A DNA stretch of 34,702 nt from contig CAZRDM010000023.1 of the NCBI GenBank assembly GCA_964598845.1, forward strand, positions 1-34,702. Direction: 5' to 3'. A model generated the notes under the pieces. It had not been told where the DNA came from. It saw only the letters and a list, made by a program, of their open reading frames with translations, and ran no database searches. Below, piece by piece: positions 15,436 to 23,535 of this stretch. A program made the translations under genes and the position numbers. The stretch comes from FEN-987 sp964598845 (lineage in GTDB: Archaea > Thermoproteota > Bathyarchaeia > 40CM-2-53-6). Every line of letters begins with the position of its first letter. Position 1 is the stretch's first letter.

Positions 15436-15678
15436 CTAAACAGAGCGCACCATCGCCATAGCATAGAGCATGGCTCCAGCCAAGATGAAGATGCTTGAGA
15501 ATACCGGAAGATCGACTGGCTGCCGACTGTTACGGGTGGAGCTTCCGCGGGATATCCTCCCAGTAGGTCTTAGGCGCCGGATGAAGGCGAAGACGATCTC
15601 ACTGAGCAAATGGCAGACTGTCGTCGCTACTACGGCCCATGCAACACGTGAAGGCCCGGCTGGCATAGCTATGAGCAC
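15436..15678 (-). CDS. Possible small two-helix membrane protein
   Basis: An 80-residue frame from a GTG with two hydrophobic stretches (VAWAVVATTVCHLLSEIVFAF, and SSIFILAGAMLYAMAMV) separated by a basic, polar loop. The two-segment layout is what a real small membrane protein would show, but I recognise no family and the opposite strand has an equally long frame (15470-15739) that is strongly basic and less protein-like. The segment 15390-15818 otherwise contains no gene. Treat as tentative. Confidence 0.38.
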   Translation of the reverse strand: MLIAMPAGPSRVAWAVVATTVCHLLSEIVFAFIRRLRPTGRISRGSSTRNSRQPVDLPVFSSIFILAGAMLYAMAMVRSV

Positions 15679-15818
15679 CCATCTAATGATGCGTATCGCG
15701 CCGGTGACAAGAGGCGTCTACGTTTGGTTTCTCTCATAGTGAGGAACAATTCATCGTGAGGGATATGTCCCAACCAGAAGCTTAGGATCTAGGTAAGCTC
15801 ATCGACTTCTAGCCTCTT

Positions 15819-16403
15819 CTAGGGTCTCGAGATGTAAGCATTGCCTGAGACATAGAACCTCCACATGCGATCTTTACCATCTCTTATACCCACACGTTGC
15901 GTTGCTACAATTTCGAATGATTCTGGACCCGATTCCAGGATATAGAGCGGGCCCTGTTTTGTCATGTCGATTTCGTTGAGGGATTTGTCGATAGCAAATG
16001 CCTTCGTCAGTTTCCCGGGGCCATTCGTCAGTTTCAGATCCGAAACCTTGGGACGAAGCCTTCTCATGGCGTTCAACCCCTCCAACGGCTCTAACGCACG
16101 TATCAGGACCGCGCCAGGGATCCCGACCTGCTCAGTGGTAACGTTCAGGCAGTAATGGTTTCCGTAAGTGAAGTAGACATATGCATGGCCTGGTTGACCG
16201 AACATGGGTTGATTTCTGATCGTCAAACCTCGAAACGCATGACTTGCTGGATCGTCAATTCCCCGATAAGCCTCGACCTCCACGATCCTGCCTAACATTC
16301 GCATCCTTCCCTTGATTCTCGCGAGGCGTTTACCGAGAAGATCTCTTGCTACATGCACGGTGTTTCTGGCATAGAAGAATCGAGGAAGTATCCGCGACTT
16401 CAC
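15819..16403 (-). CDS. mpg: 3-methyladenine DNA glycosylase, AAG/MPG family
   Basis: Removes alkylated purines and other damaged bases. The AAG blocks are all present: FFYARNTVHVARDLLGK, RIVEVEAYRGIDDPASHAFRG with the catalytic Glu44 of VEVEAY, the FTYGNHYCLNVTTE block with the intercalating Tyr region, AVLIRALEP and LTNGPGKLTKAFAID. The length of 194 residues is typical. GTG start. It stands alone; the only other nearby repair genes are MGMT and nreA, 6-8 kb away. The upstream gap 16404-16595 contains the folE promoter. Confidence 0.94.
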   Translation of the reverse strand: MKSRILPRFFYARNTVHVARDLLGKRLARIKGRMRMLGRIVEVEAYRGIDDPASHAFRGLTIRNQPMFGQPGHAYVYFTYGNHYCLNVTTEQVGIPGAVLIRALEPLEGLNAMRRLRPKVSDLKLTNGPGKLTKAFAIDKSLNEIDMTKQGPLYILESGPESFEIVATQRVGIRDGKDRMWRFYVSGNAYISRP

Positions 16404-16516
16404 CGCATCCTAACCCCTAGCTATCGCCTCTCACAGCTCTTGATGCCATGCTCCATTTTGTCCAAATAGTTAGAATGCCACACATTATCGTTCTGGAACT
16501 CCCTATCCAACATAAG

Positions 16517-16526
16517 GCTTAATTTC
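16517..16526 (+). promoter_or_regulatory. TATA-like box before folE
   Basis: GCTTAATTTC, with an upstream purine-rich CATAAG, placed about 75 bases before the folE ATG. This predicts a leader of roughly 45-50 bases. It is the best TATA match in the gap between the divergent mpg and folE genes. Confidence 0.4.
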
Positions 16527-16595
16527 GAACCGCTGATAGCGCTTGCCACCCTGCTCAACTCGAACAGGATTGCCGGAATTTGGATTGATTCGCAC

Positions 16596-17147
16596 ATGGA
16601 CAGGAATCAGATGCAGCACCTAACGCGAGCGATCCTTCACGAGATCGGTGAGGACACTACACGTGAAGGTCTGAGGGACACGCCTAGACGTGTCGCAGAC
16701 ATGTATGCAGAGCTCACAGAGGGCTACTCAATGAATCCTAAAGAGATTCTGTCGAAAGAGTGGAACGAAGTTACAGGCATGGTTGTCGCGAAGGATATCG
16801 ATTTCTTCAGCCTCTGCGAGCATCACTTACTGCCATTCTACGGGAAAGTGCACATCGGATACATTCCCTCCAAGGCTGTGGTGGGGCTCTCCAAACTTGT
16901 CAGACTCGTAGACTGCTTCAGCAAGAGGCTTCAGCTTCAAGAACGGATGACCAAGCAGATCGCTGACGCGCTGAACGACAATTTGCATCCCCACGGCGTC
17001 GTAGTGGTTGTGCAGGCAAGGCATCTCTGTATGCAGATGCGAGGCGTAAAGAGTGGAGCTGGCATATTCACCTCTGAGATCCGTGGACGCTTCGAAAGAT
17101 TCGAAACACGCAACGAGTTCTTTGAGATGCTCAGGAAGCAAGCGTGA
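16596..17147 (+). CDS. folE: GTP cyclohydrolase I, type IA
   Basis: Opens GTP to dihydroneopterin triphosphate. The zinc ligands of the canonical type IA enzyme are visible: C74 and H77 in FFSLCEHHLLPFYGKVHIGYIP, and C145 in HLCMQMRGV. The VVGLSKLVRLVDCFSKRLQLQERM helix block is also typical. Many archaea use the unrelated MptA (type IB) instead, so a FolE-IA in an archaeal setting is of note. Here the product most likely feeds queD, whose frame directly follows, making 6-carboxytetrahydropterin on the way to preQ0 and archaeosine. The length of 183 residues is normal. Confidence 0.95.
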   Translation: MDRNQMQHLTRAILHEIGEDTTREGLRDTPRRVADMYAELTEGYSMNPKEILSKEWNEVTGMVVAKDIDFFSLCEHHLLPFYGKVHIGYIPSKAVVGLSKLVRLVDCFSKRLQLQERMTKQIADALNDNLHPHGVVVVVQARHLCMQMRGVKSGAGIFTSEIRGRFERFETRNEFFEMLRKQA

Positions 17148-17153
17148 GAAAGA

Positions 17154-17492
17154 CTGAGCCAAACTCCGGAACCGGATATTGCACGCCTCTATCGTCGGGA
17201 ATTCGCCGCGGCGCACGTGATAGCAGGGCATCCCCGCTGTGGCCGACTGCATGGCCATAACTACTTGCTCCTAGCCAAAGTGCACGGACGGAGCCATGAA
17301 TGGTTGGACTTCGAAGACATCAAGCGTCAGGTTGACGGTTTCATCGACGAGAAATATGATCATCATGACCTCGGAAACATGACCTGCGAGAGATTGGCAA
17401 GAGAGTTACAGGAACAGCTCAGCATTTTCTTCAAGACTAGGGTCAAGATTGAGCTGTGGGAGACAGGAAAATTCGGCGTTGAGACATTGTAA
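17154..17492 (+). CDS. queD: 6-carboxytetrahydropterin synthase with non-standard start
   Basis: Second enzyme of 7-deazaguanine synthesis. The zinc histidines lie in EFAAAH and RLHGHNY, the active-site cysteine in HPRCGRLHGH, and EKYDHHDLGNMTCERLA holds the catalytic His-Asp region; the C-terminal IELWETGKFGVE is typical. No ATG, GTG or TTG exists in this frame between the folE stop and the first zinc histidine; the first standard codon (GTG, 17217) would remove that histidine. I therefore begin at the CTG at 17154, giving 112 residues, the usual size; ATT at 17178 is the alternative. The GTG at 17144 overlapping the folE stop is in another frame. Confidence 0.85.
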   Translation: MSQTPEPDIARLYRREFAAAHVIAGHPRCGRLHGHNYLLLAKVHGRSHEWLDFEDIKRQVDGFIDEKYDHHDLGNMTCERLARELQEQLSIFFKTRVKIELWETGKFGVETL

Positions 17493-17528
17493 ATCCGACT
17501 ACAAACCTATCAATCCATGGCAATTGCC

Positions 17529-17939
17529 TCAGTACTTTTCCACTTCTCCGCGTACGTGCCCCGCTTTCAGAAGTGCGAGGTGATGCACGTCGCTCGGGAC
17601 GCGAAGTTTCCCGGTATTGTGGATGCGTTCTATCTTCTGAAAAGCCTCGCGATCAACGTCCTTATCGAGCGTCAACTCCCCACTGTTCTCGAGATGGAAG
17701 CTCCCCAACTCCCTATGCAACCCCACGATATCCGACTTGGATAGGAGAACGGAACCCGCGATGATCAGCTTCTTTGTGTCAAAGACATTGTGTGATTCAT
17801 GCGGAGATTCTTTCAAAAATTGGTGTAAGGCCTCGTTCACAAGCTCTCCTACGTTCTTCCCCTGCTGCTTGGCCTTCGCAACTACACTATTGTAGAGATC
17901 ACGGTCCAACCCGCGAATCAAGACAGCATTGTTTCCCAA
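17529..17939 (-). CDS. Ribbon-helix-helix-like DNA-binding protein
   Basis: 136 residues from a TTG. The first 45 residues (NAVLIRGLDRDLYNSVVAKA, then GKNVGELVNEALHQFLKE) read as a ribbon-helix-helix unit: a short beta strand followed by two helices, as in CopG/Arc-type regulators and antitoxins. The remaining 90 residues are mixed, with LIIAGSVLLSKSDIVGLHREL and DREAFQKIERIHNTGKLRVP, and match nothing I know. It is convergent with queD (36-base gap). The upstream region 17940-18056 has a GTATAT TATA-like box and repeat elements that could be its operators. A toxin partner is not seen next to it. Confidence 0.7.
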   Translation of the reverse strand: MGNNAVLIRGLDRDLYNSVVAKAKQQGKNVGELVNEALHQFLKESPHESHNVFDTKKLIIAGSVLLSKSDIVGLHRELGSFHLENSGELTLDKDVDREAFQKIERIHNTGKLRVPSDVHHLALLKAGHVRGEVEKY

Positions 17940-17966
17940 GTTAGGCCAGCTCAGAGAGTTACTCCG

Positions 17967-18056
17967 CTTAACTTGATATACTGATATCTTTGATTACATA
18001 GGTTTCTTATAAAGCTTGTTAATTCTTTTAACACCCCTTAACTTGTACAACAAGTT
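17967..18056. promoter_or_regulatory. A/T-rich control region with palindrome and direct repeat
   Basis: The nonamer CTTAACTTG occurs at 17967-17975 and again at 18037-18045, 70 bases apart. The second copy runs into a perfect 7-base inverted repeat, AACTTGT-ACA-ACAAGTT, at 18040-18056. Minus-strand GTATATCA between them would serve the ribbon-helix-helix gene, and CTTATAAAGC near 18008 on the plus strand would serve the small zinc protein. Spaced copies of a palindromic half-site next to a ribbon-helix-helix gene suggest autoregulation. Confidence 0.5.
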
Positions 18057-18109
18057 GCCTCGTTTGCACCGGCAAACCTGGAAACACTCCGACAAAGAGG
18101 AAAAATGAG

Positions 18110-18280
18110 TTGGTCGAAGACCTGGAAAGATTGCTCTTCGAAGAAATCCCTGAGATGGAAACGCCCAGGATAAAGCGATGTGAATGGTGCCACCAGCCGC
18201 TCCCGAACGACCGCTACCACCTAAAGATCTGCCCGCAGTGCCGCAAGGAATCTATCGCCACTTTCATGAAGACGCACTGA
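18110..18280 (+). CDS. Micro zinc-knuckle protein, 56 residues
   Basis: Short frame beginning at TTG, 9 bases after the Shine-Dalgarno-like AAAGAGG (18094-18100). The first 20 residues are an acidic helix (VEDLERLLFEEIPEMETP). The rest carries two CxxC knuckles, CEWC (24-27) and CPQC (41-44), joined by a 13-residue loop, then a basic end (RKESIATFMKTH). This is the layout of archaeal zinc-ribbon microproteins. It is easily missed because of its length and start codon. The location between the ribbon-helix-helix gene and queC suggests a link with one of them; function unknown. Confidence 0.65.
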   Translation: MVEDLERLLFEEIPEMETPRIKRCEWCHQPLPNDRYHLKICPQCRKESIATFMKTH

Positions 18281-18290
18281 GACAGTACCC

Positions 18291-18314
18291 CCCGCGAAGC
18301 CCTCAATTCGCGGG
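18291..18314 (+). other. Perfect hairpin, 8-bp stem and 8-nt loop
   Basis: CCCGCGAA (18291-18298) and TTCGCGGG (18307-18314) are exact reverse complements around an 8-base loop, ten bases after the zinc-knuckle stop. It has no following T run, so it is not a typical archaeal terminator. It lies in the leader upstream of queC. Confidence 0.6.
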
Positions 18315-18426
18315 AGAATCTGAGATTGAGTGAGATCCCTCAAGGCAAAAAAGAACTCGGGCGACTTCTCGAAATCATTCCGGTTTCCTCACAACGAACT
18401 TCAGTCAGCAACCCCTTCGGAGTTCG

Positions 18427-18444
18427 GGATTAGAATCCTAATCC
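18427..18444 (+). other. Perfect hairpin just before the queC start
   Basis: GGATTAG (18427-18433) and CTAATCC (18438-18444) pair exactly around the loop AATC. The stem ends three bases before the TTG at 18448 and thirteen before the alternative TTG at 18457, so it could hide the translation start of queC. Confidence 0.6.
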
Positions 18445-18447
18445 GAG

Positions 18448-19098
18448 TTGGGGACATTGAGAAAGGCAATAGTGCTTCTTTCTGGAGGGATCGATTCCGC
18501 CACTGCGCTCTACTTGACGAAAAGGGAAACGAATGACATCTATTCCATCAACGTTCAGTATGCGCAAGCTAGCGTGCGCGAAGCTGAGGCTTCTGCTAGA
18601 CTGGCTGCCGCATCCTCTGTGAAAGAACACCTGAGTGTTTTCTTACCTTTCTACAAAGACATTCAGACCCGATATCGTCGAGAACCATCTCCAGCTATCT
18701 CGGCGGCATATGTCCCGGCCAGGAACATAATATTCTATGGAATCGCTGCTACCTACGCAGAGACATTGGACGCCGATACCATTGTATTTGGATCGAATGC
18801 AGATGACGCGAGGGAACTGCCAGACGCTACACCCAACTTCATTCAACTCATGAACGAGTTGTTGAAGATAGGTACCCGTGCGGGTGTTGAAGAGCATTCA
18901 GCTCGAATCGTTAACCCCTTGATGAACTACAGCAAGTCTGATGTCTTGAGGCTCGCACTCGAACTGAAGGTTCCATTGGAACTAACTTGGAGCTGCTACG
19001 AGGATGTCGAGGTCCATTGTGGAAAATGCCGAGGATGTAGGAATCGGCTGAGCGCATTCGAAGAAGTTGGCATTCGGGATCCATTGAGTTATGCTTAA
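18448..19098 (+). CDS. queC: 7-cyano-7-deazaguanine (preQ0) synthase
   Basis: Converts carboxy-deazaguanine to preQ0 with ATP and ammonia, the base inserted into archaeal tRNA for archaeosine. The PP-loop SGGIDSATALYL is at the N-terminus, with VPARNIIFYGIAATYAE and VFGSNADDARELPDATPNFI as further QueC blocks. Zinc-binding cysteines are C192-, C200-, C203-, C206-like in WSCYEDVEVHCGKCRGC. Starts are TTG codons at 18448 or 18457; the second would place MRKAIVLLSGG directly at the start. folE and queD lie 1 kb upstream; queE is not in the window. Confidence 0.94.
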   Translation: MGTLRKAIVLLSGGIDSATALYLTKRETNDIYSINVQYAQASVREAEASARLAAASSVKEHLSVFLPFYKDIQTRYRREPSPAISAAYVPARNIIFYGIAATYAETLDADTIVFGSNADDARELPDATPNFIQLMNELLKIGTRAGVEEHSARIVNPLMNYSKSDVLRLALELKVPLELTWSCYEDVEVHCGKCRGCRNRLSAFEEVGIRDPLSYA

Positions 19099-19276
19099 GT
19101 CCGGTTCTGAGCCGCTCGTAGTTTCATTCGCGACTTTCGCCGGCGTGCCTCCTAATCAATAAAAGACTTTCCCATTCGCGTTCATGGCTGGAGACGAGGT
19201 GGTACTCAGTTTCCAGTAGAAGTGCGTCCCAGGCCGTTGAGGGTCGCCATGCATTTCCAGGCTTCGTCAATACATT

Positions 19277-19308
19277 ATTTTATACAATTCTGTCGAAAAC
19301 TATTAAAG
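19277..19308 (+). promoter_or_regulatory. A/T-rich promoter region of the ribonucleotide reductase gene
   Basis: Two TATA-like elements, TTTTATAC near 19277 and CTATTAAAG near 19300, lie 52-84 bases before the TTG start. The stretch 19099-19360 otherwise has no gene. A leader of 30-60 bases is implied, long enough for control, though I see no cobalamin-riboswitch-like structure. Confidence 0.4.
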
Positions 19309-19360
19309 TGCGTGAAACCGCTAGGTTCAGTCTCCACGTTCTAAGGGGCAAGAAGTCAAA

Positions 19361-21943
19361 TTGACAGCCAACCCTGCGCCCTCTCACACGAGGACAGAAG
19401 AAAACTTGCGAATTGCGCAGATAAGAAAGCGCGATGGCCGCATTGTTCCGTTTAACAAGGAGAAGATTACGAGCGCGATCTTCCGTGCTATAGTCGCCAC
19501 TGGTGGCAGAGACCGCGCATTAGCCGAATTACTATCTACTCGCGTGGTTAAGAGTCTCGACGAAAAATATGGAGCCGAAGCTATTCCTGCTGTTGAAGAT
19601 GTTCAAGACATTGTTGAGAGAGTGCTGGTTGAAAATGGGCAAGCAAAGGTTGCTAAAGCGTACATAATATACCGACAAAAGAGGGCCGAAATCAGGCGCG
19701 AAAAGCAACGGATTCTCGAGAAAGAGGCAATCGACGAGGTCGACAAGGCCTTTGATCTTAACGCCCTCAGGGTTCTGAAAGCCCGATACCTCAAGAAGGA
19801 TCCGACTGGAAAACTGATTGAGACGCCTAAACAACTTTTCACGCGCGTCGCGGTTCATGCGGCGCTCCCTGATCTGATGTATGATCGTGAAGTATTCGAT
19901 ATCGAGAAGAAACAGACGCCGCACAAGACAGAGCCGTTCGATCCACTTCAGTATCACGAAACACTCAGCCTCGGGAAATATGCACTAAATCCTTATCATC
20001 TTGAGGCATTGAAGCGAATGTACGATCGCTTCGATCGCGAAGGGTCGATGAAGGTTTCTTGGTCGAGATTCTTCGAGATGCTCCTGGGTGGCGACTTCAA
20101 CGAGTATGAGAAATCGGTCGACGCATTCTACGACATGATGGTCTCCAGAAAATTCATGCCAAACACGCCAGCCATTGCAAATTTCGGAAACGTTCTCGGA
20201 ATGGGTTCGGCTTGCTTCGTCTTAGACGTGGATGATTCAATTGAGAGCATAATGGAGACATTGAAGCAAACGGCCATCGTCTTCAAAGCCGGTGGGGGAA
20301 TGGGTTACAATTTCTCTAAGCTGAGGCCTGAGGGAGATTTCGTAAGCTCGACCTCAGGAGTAGCTTCGGGCCCCATCAGCTTCATGATGCTATTTGACAC
20401 GATGACCGACGTCATTAAGCAGGGGGGAATTCGACGCGGAGCTAACATGGGCATTCTTAACAGCAACCACCCTGATATCGAGAAATTTGTCACAGCAAAG
20501 AAGGGCAACAGAGCCCTAAGGAACTTTAACATCTCAGTCCTCATAATGCCCGATTTCTGGGACTGCTACAACAATAACAAACCCTATCCCTTGGTCAATC
20601 CCAGGAACGGTCAAGTTGTTCGCGAGATTAACCCACGCCTGCTCTTCGATATGATAGTATACCAAGCTTGGGAGAGCGCAGAACCAGGTGTAATCTTCTT
20701 CGATCACGTGAACAAGTACAACCCATTCCATGAAGATCTAGGCCCCATCGTGACCACAAATCCATGTGGTGAAGTACTTCTCTACCCGAACGAGTCATGC
20801 AACTTGGGCAGCATCAATGTGTGGGCTTTCGTGAAACGTGACGAGAATGGGAAAGTCACTTATGATTGGGATGGACTCCGAGACGCAGTCTACATATGCA
20901 GCAGATTCCTTGACAACGTCATTGATGTTAACAACTATCCACTGAAATCTATTGAGGAAACGACGCTTCTAACCAGGAAGATCGGCCTAGGAGTGATGGG
21001 CCTCGCCGACCTACTCTACGAGCTGCGCTTATCATACAACAGCATTGAAGGAAGAAAGTTTATGGAAGAACTCATGGAATTCATCAACTACAACTCAAAG
21101 TTTGCGTCGACCGAGCTAGCGAAAGAACGCGGCCCCCTACCGTACTACAACAAGAGCTTCTACCCAGAAGGAAAATTGCCATTCGCAGGCTTCTACGACC
21201 GCAAGTCCAGACACTTCGACTGGGACAAGGTATCAGAGATGATCAAGCAATACGGCATAAGAAACGGGTACACAACCGTAATCGCCCCCACGGGGAGCAT
21301 ATCGATGATAGCTGGTTGCAGCAGCGGAATCGAACCAGTCTACTCCCTAGTCTTCGAGAAACATGTGAAGGTAGGAAGCTTCTACTATATTGATCACGTC
21401 TTCGAACGAGTCATGACCGATGAAGGGCTATTCGGAGACGACTTATTACGAGATGTGAACGAACACGGTGGCTCCATTCAGAGAATCAGCTACATACCAG
21501 ACGAAATAAAACGAGTGTTTATCACCGCCATGGACATTCGACCCGAAGACCACATACGCTCCTTGGCGGCCTTCCAAAAATGGGTTGATTCATCAATATC
21601 CAAAACGAACAACTTCCCAGCTAACGCTACCGTGGAGGATATGCGTGATTCATACCTGCTTGCCTACAAGCTAGGTTGCAAGGACGTAACCGTGTTTCGG
21701 GATACATCGATTAAGGGACAGGTCCTGGTGGCACCACGAAGTAAAGAGGAGACAGGAACGGAACAGGAACCTATCGGAGGCGAGCAAACAGCCAGAGCAC
21801 CCCAAATACTCGCGGTACCTCTAATCGGTGCTTCCACCAGCGGCACCAAACAGATCAAACTCTGCCCCCAGTGCCAAGGAGAGGTCGTTTACCAAGAAGG
21901 ATGTCATACTTGCCCCGAATGTGGTTGGGGCGCCTGCTCATAA
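19361..21943 (+). CDS. nrdJ: Adenosylcobalamin-dependent ribonucleotide reductase
   Basis: Class II enzyme that reduces ribonucleotides using vitamin B12 coenzyme. An ATP-cone covers about residues 18-110 (IRKRDGRIVPFNKEKITSAIFRAI). The catalytic barrel has FMPNTPAIANFG, VFKAGGGMGYNFSKLRP, and the NPCGEV motif with C469 and E471, followed by ESCNLGSINV. VIAPTGSISMIAGCSSGIEP and the NNFPANATVEDM region are also typical. The C-terminal CPQC...CPECGWGAC is the zinc-ribbon tail. TTG start. Length 860 residues. The 3' end overlaps the convergent MFS gene by 40 bases. A B12 source or transporter is not in the window. Confidence 0.96.
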   Translation: MTANPAPSHTRTEENLRIAQIRKRDGRIVPFNKEKITSAIFRAIVATGGRDRALAELLSTRVVKSLDEKYGAEAIPAVEDVQDIVERVLVENGQAKVAKAYIIYRQKRAEIRREKQRILEKEAIDEVDKAFDLNALRVLKARYLKKDPTGKLIETPKQLFTRVAVHAALPDLMYDREVFDIEKKQTPHKTEPFDPLQYHETLSLGKYALNPYHLEALKRMYDRFDREGSMKVSWSRFFEMLLGGDFNEYEKSVDAFYDMMVSRKFMPNTPAIANFGNVLGMGSACFVLDVDDSIESIMETLKQTAIVFKAGGGMGYNFSKLRPEGDFVSSTSGVASGPISFMMLFDTMTDVIKQGGIRRGANMGILNSNHPDIEKFVTAKKGNRALRNFNISVLIMPDFWDCYNNNKPYPLVNPRNGQVVREINPRLLFDMIVYQAWESAEPGVIFFDHVNKYNPFHEDLGPIVTTNPCGEVLLYPNESCNLGSINVWAFVKRDENGKVTYDWDGLRDAVYICSRFLDNVIDVNNYPLKSIEETTLLTRKIGLGVMGLADLLYELRLSYNSIEGRKFMEELMEFINYNSKFASTELAKERGPLPYYNKSFYPEGKLPFAGFYDRKSRHFDWDKVSEMIKQYGIRNGYTTVIAPTGSISMIAGCSSGIEPVYSLVFEKHVKVGSFYYIDHVFERVMTDEGLFGDDLLRDVNEHGGSIQRISYIPDEIKRVFITAMDIRPEDHIRSLAAFQKWVDSSISKTNNFPANATVEDMRDSYLLAYKLGCKDVTVFRDTSIKGQVLVAPRSKEETGTEQEPIGGEQTARAPQILAVPLIGASTSGTKQIKLCPQCQGEVVYQEGCHTCPECGWGACS

Positions 21944-23361
21944 GTTGAATTGGCACTACCGAAAGATCGTTGTCGAGATCCACGTAGGTGTGAGACAATT
22001 ACGCCGATTCCGTTGATAGCCGCAAACGCGTAGAAAGCGTGTCTTAGGGCATCTAGCAATCTCATGACCTCTAGCGGATTGTTCAGTGTCGTGGCGTTAA
22101 CTGCGACGGCTAGCTGGTCGTAGGGCATTACTGCTGTCATCAAGGCCAACGCTAATGGAATGCTGACGACACCACTAGTGTTGAGGATAGTGCTCCTAAC
22201 TCCGGCACTGATCCCACGCCTTTCAGGCGGAACCGAGCCCATCACTGAACTGGCATTCGGTGAACGAAATAGCCCTATCCCGAATCCCGCCAGAGCCAGA
22301 GCCCCAGCTATTGTTGTGAAATCTGTCTCGATAGAAAAAGTGCTGAATATCAGCAGTGCTACGCTTGTTATGGCGAGACCAATTGTACTAAGGCCCCGGC
22401 CTCCATACCTATCCGAGAGACGCCCGCTGATAGGTCCAACCACAATCAACGTGAAATCCATTGGAATCAGCGCAAGACCTGTTTGAAACGCGCTATAACC
22501 GAGAACCAACTCGAAGTACAAAGTAAGCTCAAAGGCCAAGGCGGCGAAGGCTAGGCCGTTAAAGAAATTCGAAAGATTCCCTGCTGCGAATGGACGAACC
22601 TTGAATAGGCTGAGATCCAAGACCGGATATTCGACACGAGTTTCGTGAAACAGAAAAAGCGCAAACAGGGTCGCGCTTACCACGAACAAGATCCTCGTGA
22701 GATCTGAACGCAGGTCTCCTAAGGTCAAGGCAAGAAGGACTATGGTCAGAGCACTCGAAAAAGCCAAGGCGCCCAAGTGGTCAAATTTCTCCCTCTCCAC
22801 CTTCACATAGAGTTCTTTCAGTCGTCGGTGAGCCCAGATCGTTCCGAAAATTCCGATTGGGACGTTAACCCAGAAGATCGACCGCCAGCCGAAGAGTCCA
22901 ATCAGCACTCCACTGAGTGTGTAGCCGACTATCGTGCCGGCGTTTATGGCCATTTGATTGATACCAATTGCGGTACCCAGCTCGCCTGTTGGGAAAGCGT
23001 CGACAACGATGGCCATGCTGTTGACGAAGAGAAGCGCAGCACCCAGTCCTTGGATCAGCCTCGACACGATGAGAACTTCGACGGTAGGTGAAAGACCACA
23101 AAGCGCCGACCCAATCGTGAAGACCGCAAAACCAGCGTTGTACAGTCTCACTCGACCCATTATGTCGGCGATGCGACCTATCGTGACAAGCAGAATTGTG
23201 ATCATGAGCCTGTAGGCAGTAATCAGCCAAATTCCCGCGAACAGTGAGGTATTCAGATCCGAGATTACTATGGGCAGCCCGACGACAACTATGCTCGCAT
23301 CTAAAGTCGCCATGAAAATTCCTACGGTCGTTACCGTCACAACCGTCCACTTGTACTCCAA
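21904..23361 (-). CDS. MFS multidrug transporter, DHA2 (14-helix) type
   Basis: A 485-residue membrane protein with about fourteen hydrophobic segments. The N-terminal FMATLDASIVVVGLPIV is the D1 motif of DHA2/EmrB-QacA exporters; TIGRIADIMGRVRLYN is motif A and VSRLIQGLGAALLFVNSMAIV a motif-B-like segment; the NVPIGIFGTIWAHRRL loop is also characteristic. Probable proton-driven export of drugs or other hydrophobic compounds. TTG start, supported by the first membrane segment starting at residue 6. Convergent with nrdJ and overlapping it by 40 bases. Confidence 0.9.
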   Translation of the reverse strand: MEYKWTVVTVTTVGIFMATLDASIVVVGLPIVISDLNTSLFAGIWLITAYRLMITILLVTIGRIADIMGRVRLYNAGFAVFTIGSALCGLSPTVEVLIVSRLIQGLGAALLFVNSMAIVVDAFPTGELGTAIGINQMAINAGTIVGYTLSGVLIGLFGWRSIFWVNVPIGIFGTIWAHRRLKELYVKVEREKFDHLGALAFSSALTIVLLALTLGDLRSDLTRILFVVSATLFALFLFHETRVEYPVLDLSLFKVRPFAAGNLSNFFNGLAFAALAFELTLYFELVLGYSAFQTGLALIPMDFTLIVVGPISGRLSDRYGGRGLSTIGLAITSVALLIFSTFSIETDFTTIAGALALAGFGIGLFRSPNASSVMGSVPPERRGISAGVRSTILNTSGVVSIPLALALMTAVMPYDQLAVAVNATTLNNPLEVMRLLDALRHAFYAFAAINGIGVIVSHLRGSRQRSFGSANSTYEQAPQPHSGQV

Positions 23362-23535
23362 GTAATTCCGTCCCTTCCAGCCTGTACGAGTGACCCAAGC
23401 GCTGACTCCGAACGACGCTCGCGGACCGAGCGACCCCTACTTCAACGACGCAAATAAAATCTGTTGAATCATCGAGACGCATCTCAATGACGCTTGGTCC
23501 AACTTTATTTCCCATCACACCAAACTAAGGCAGCG

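Noticed and set aside
15470..15739. Plus-strand 89-codon frame
   Set aside because: Very basic, no hydrophobic core or family likeness; the opposite strand has a more protein-like frame.
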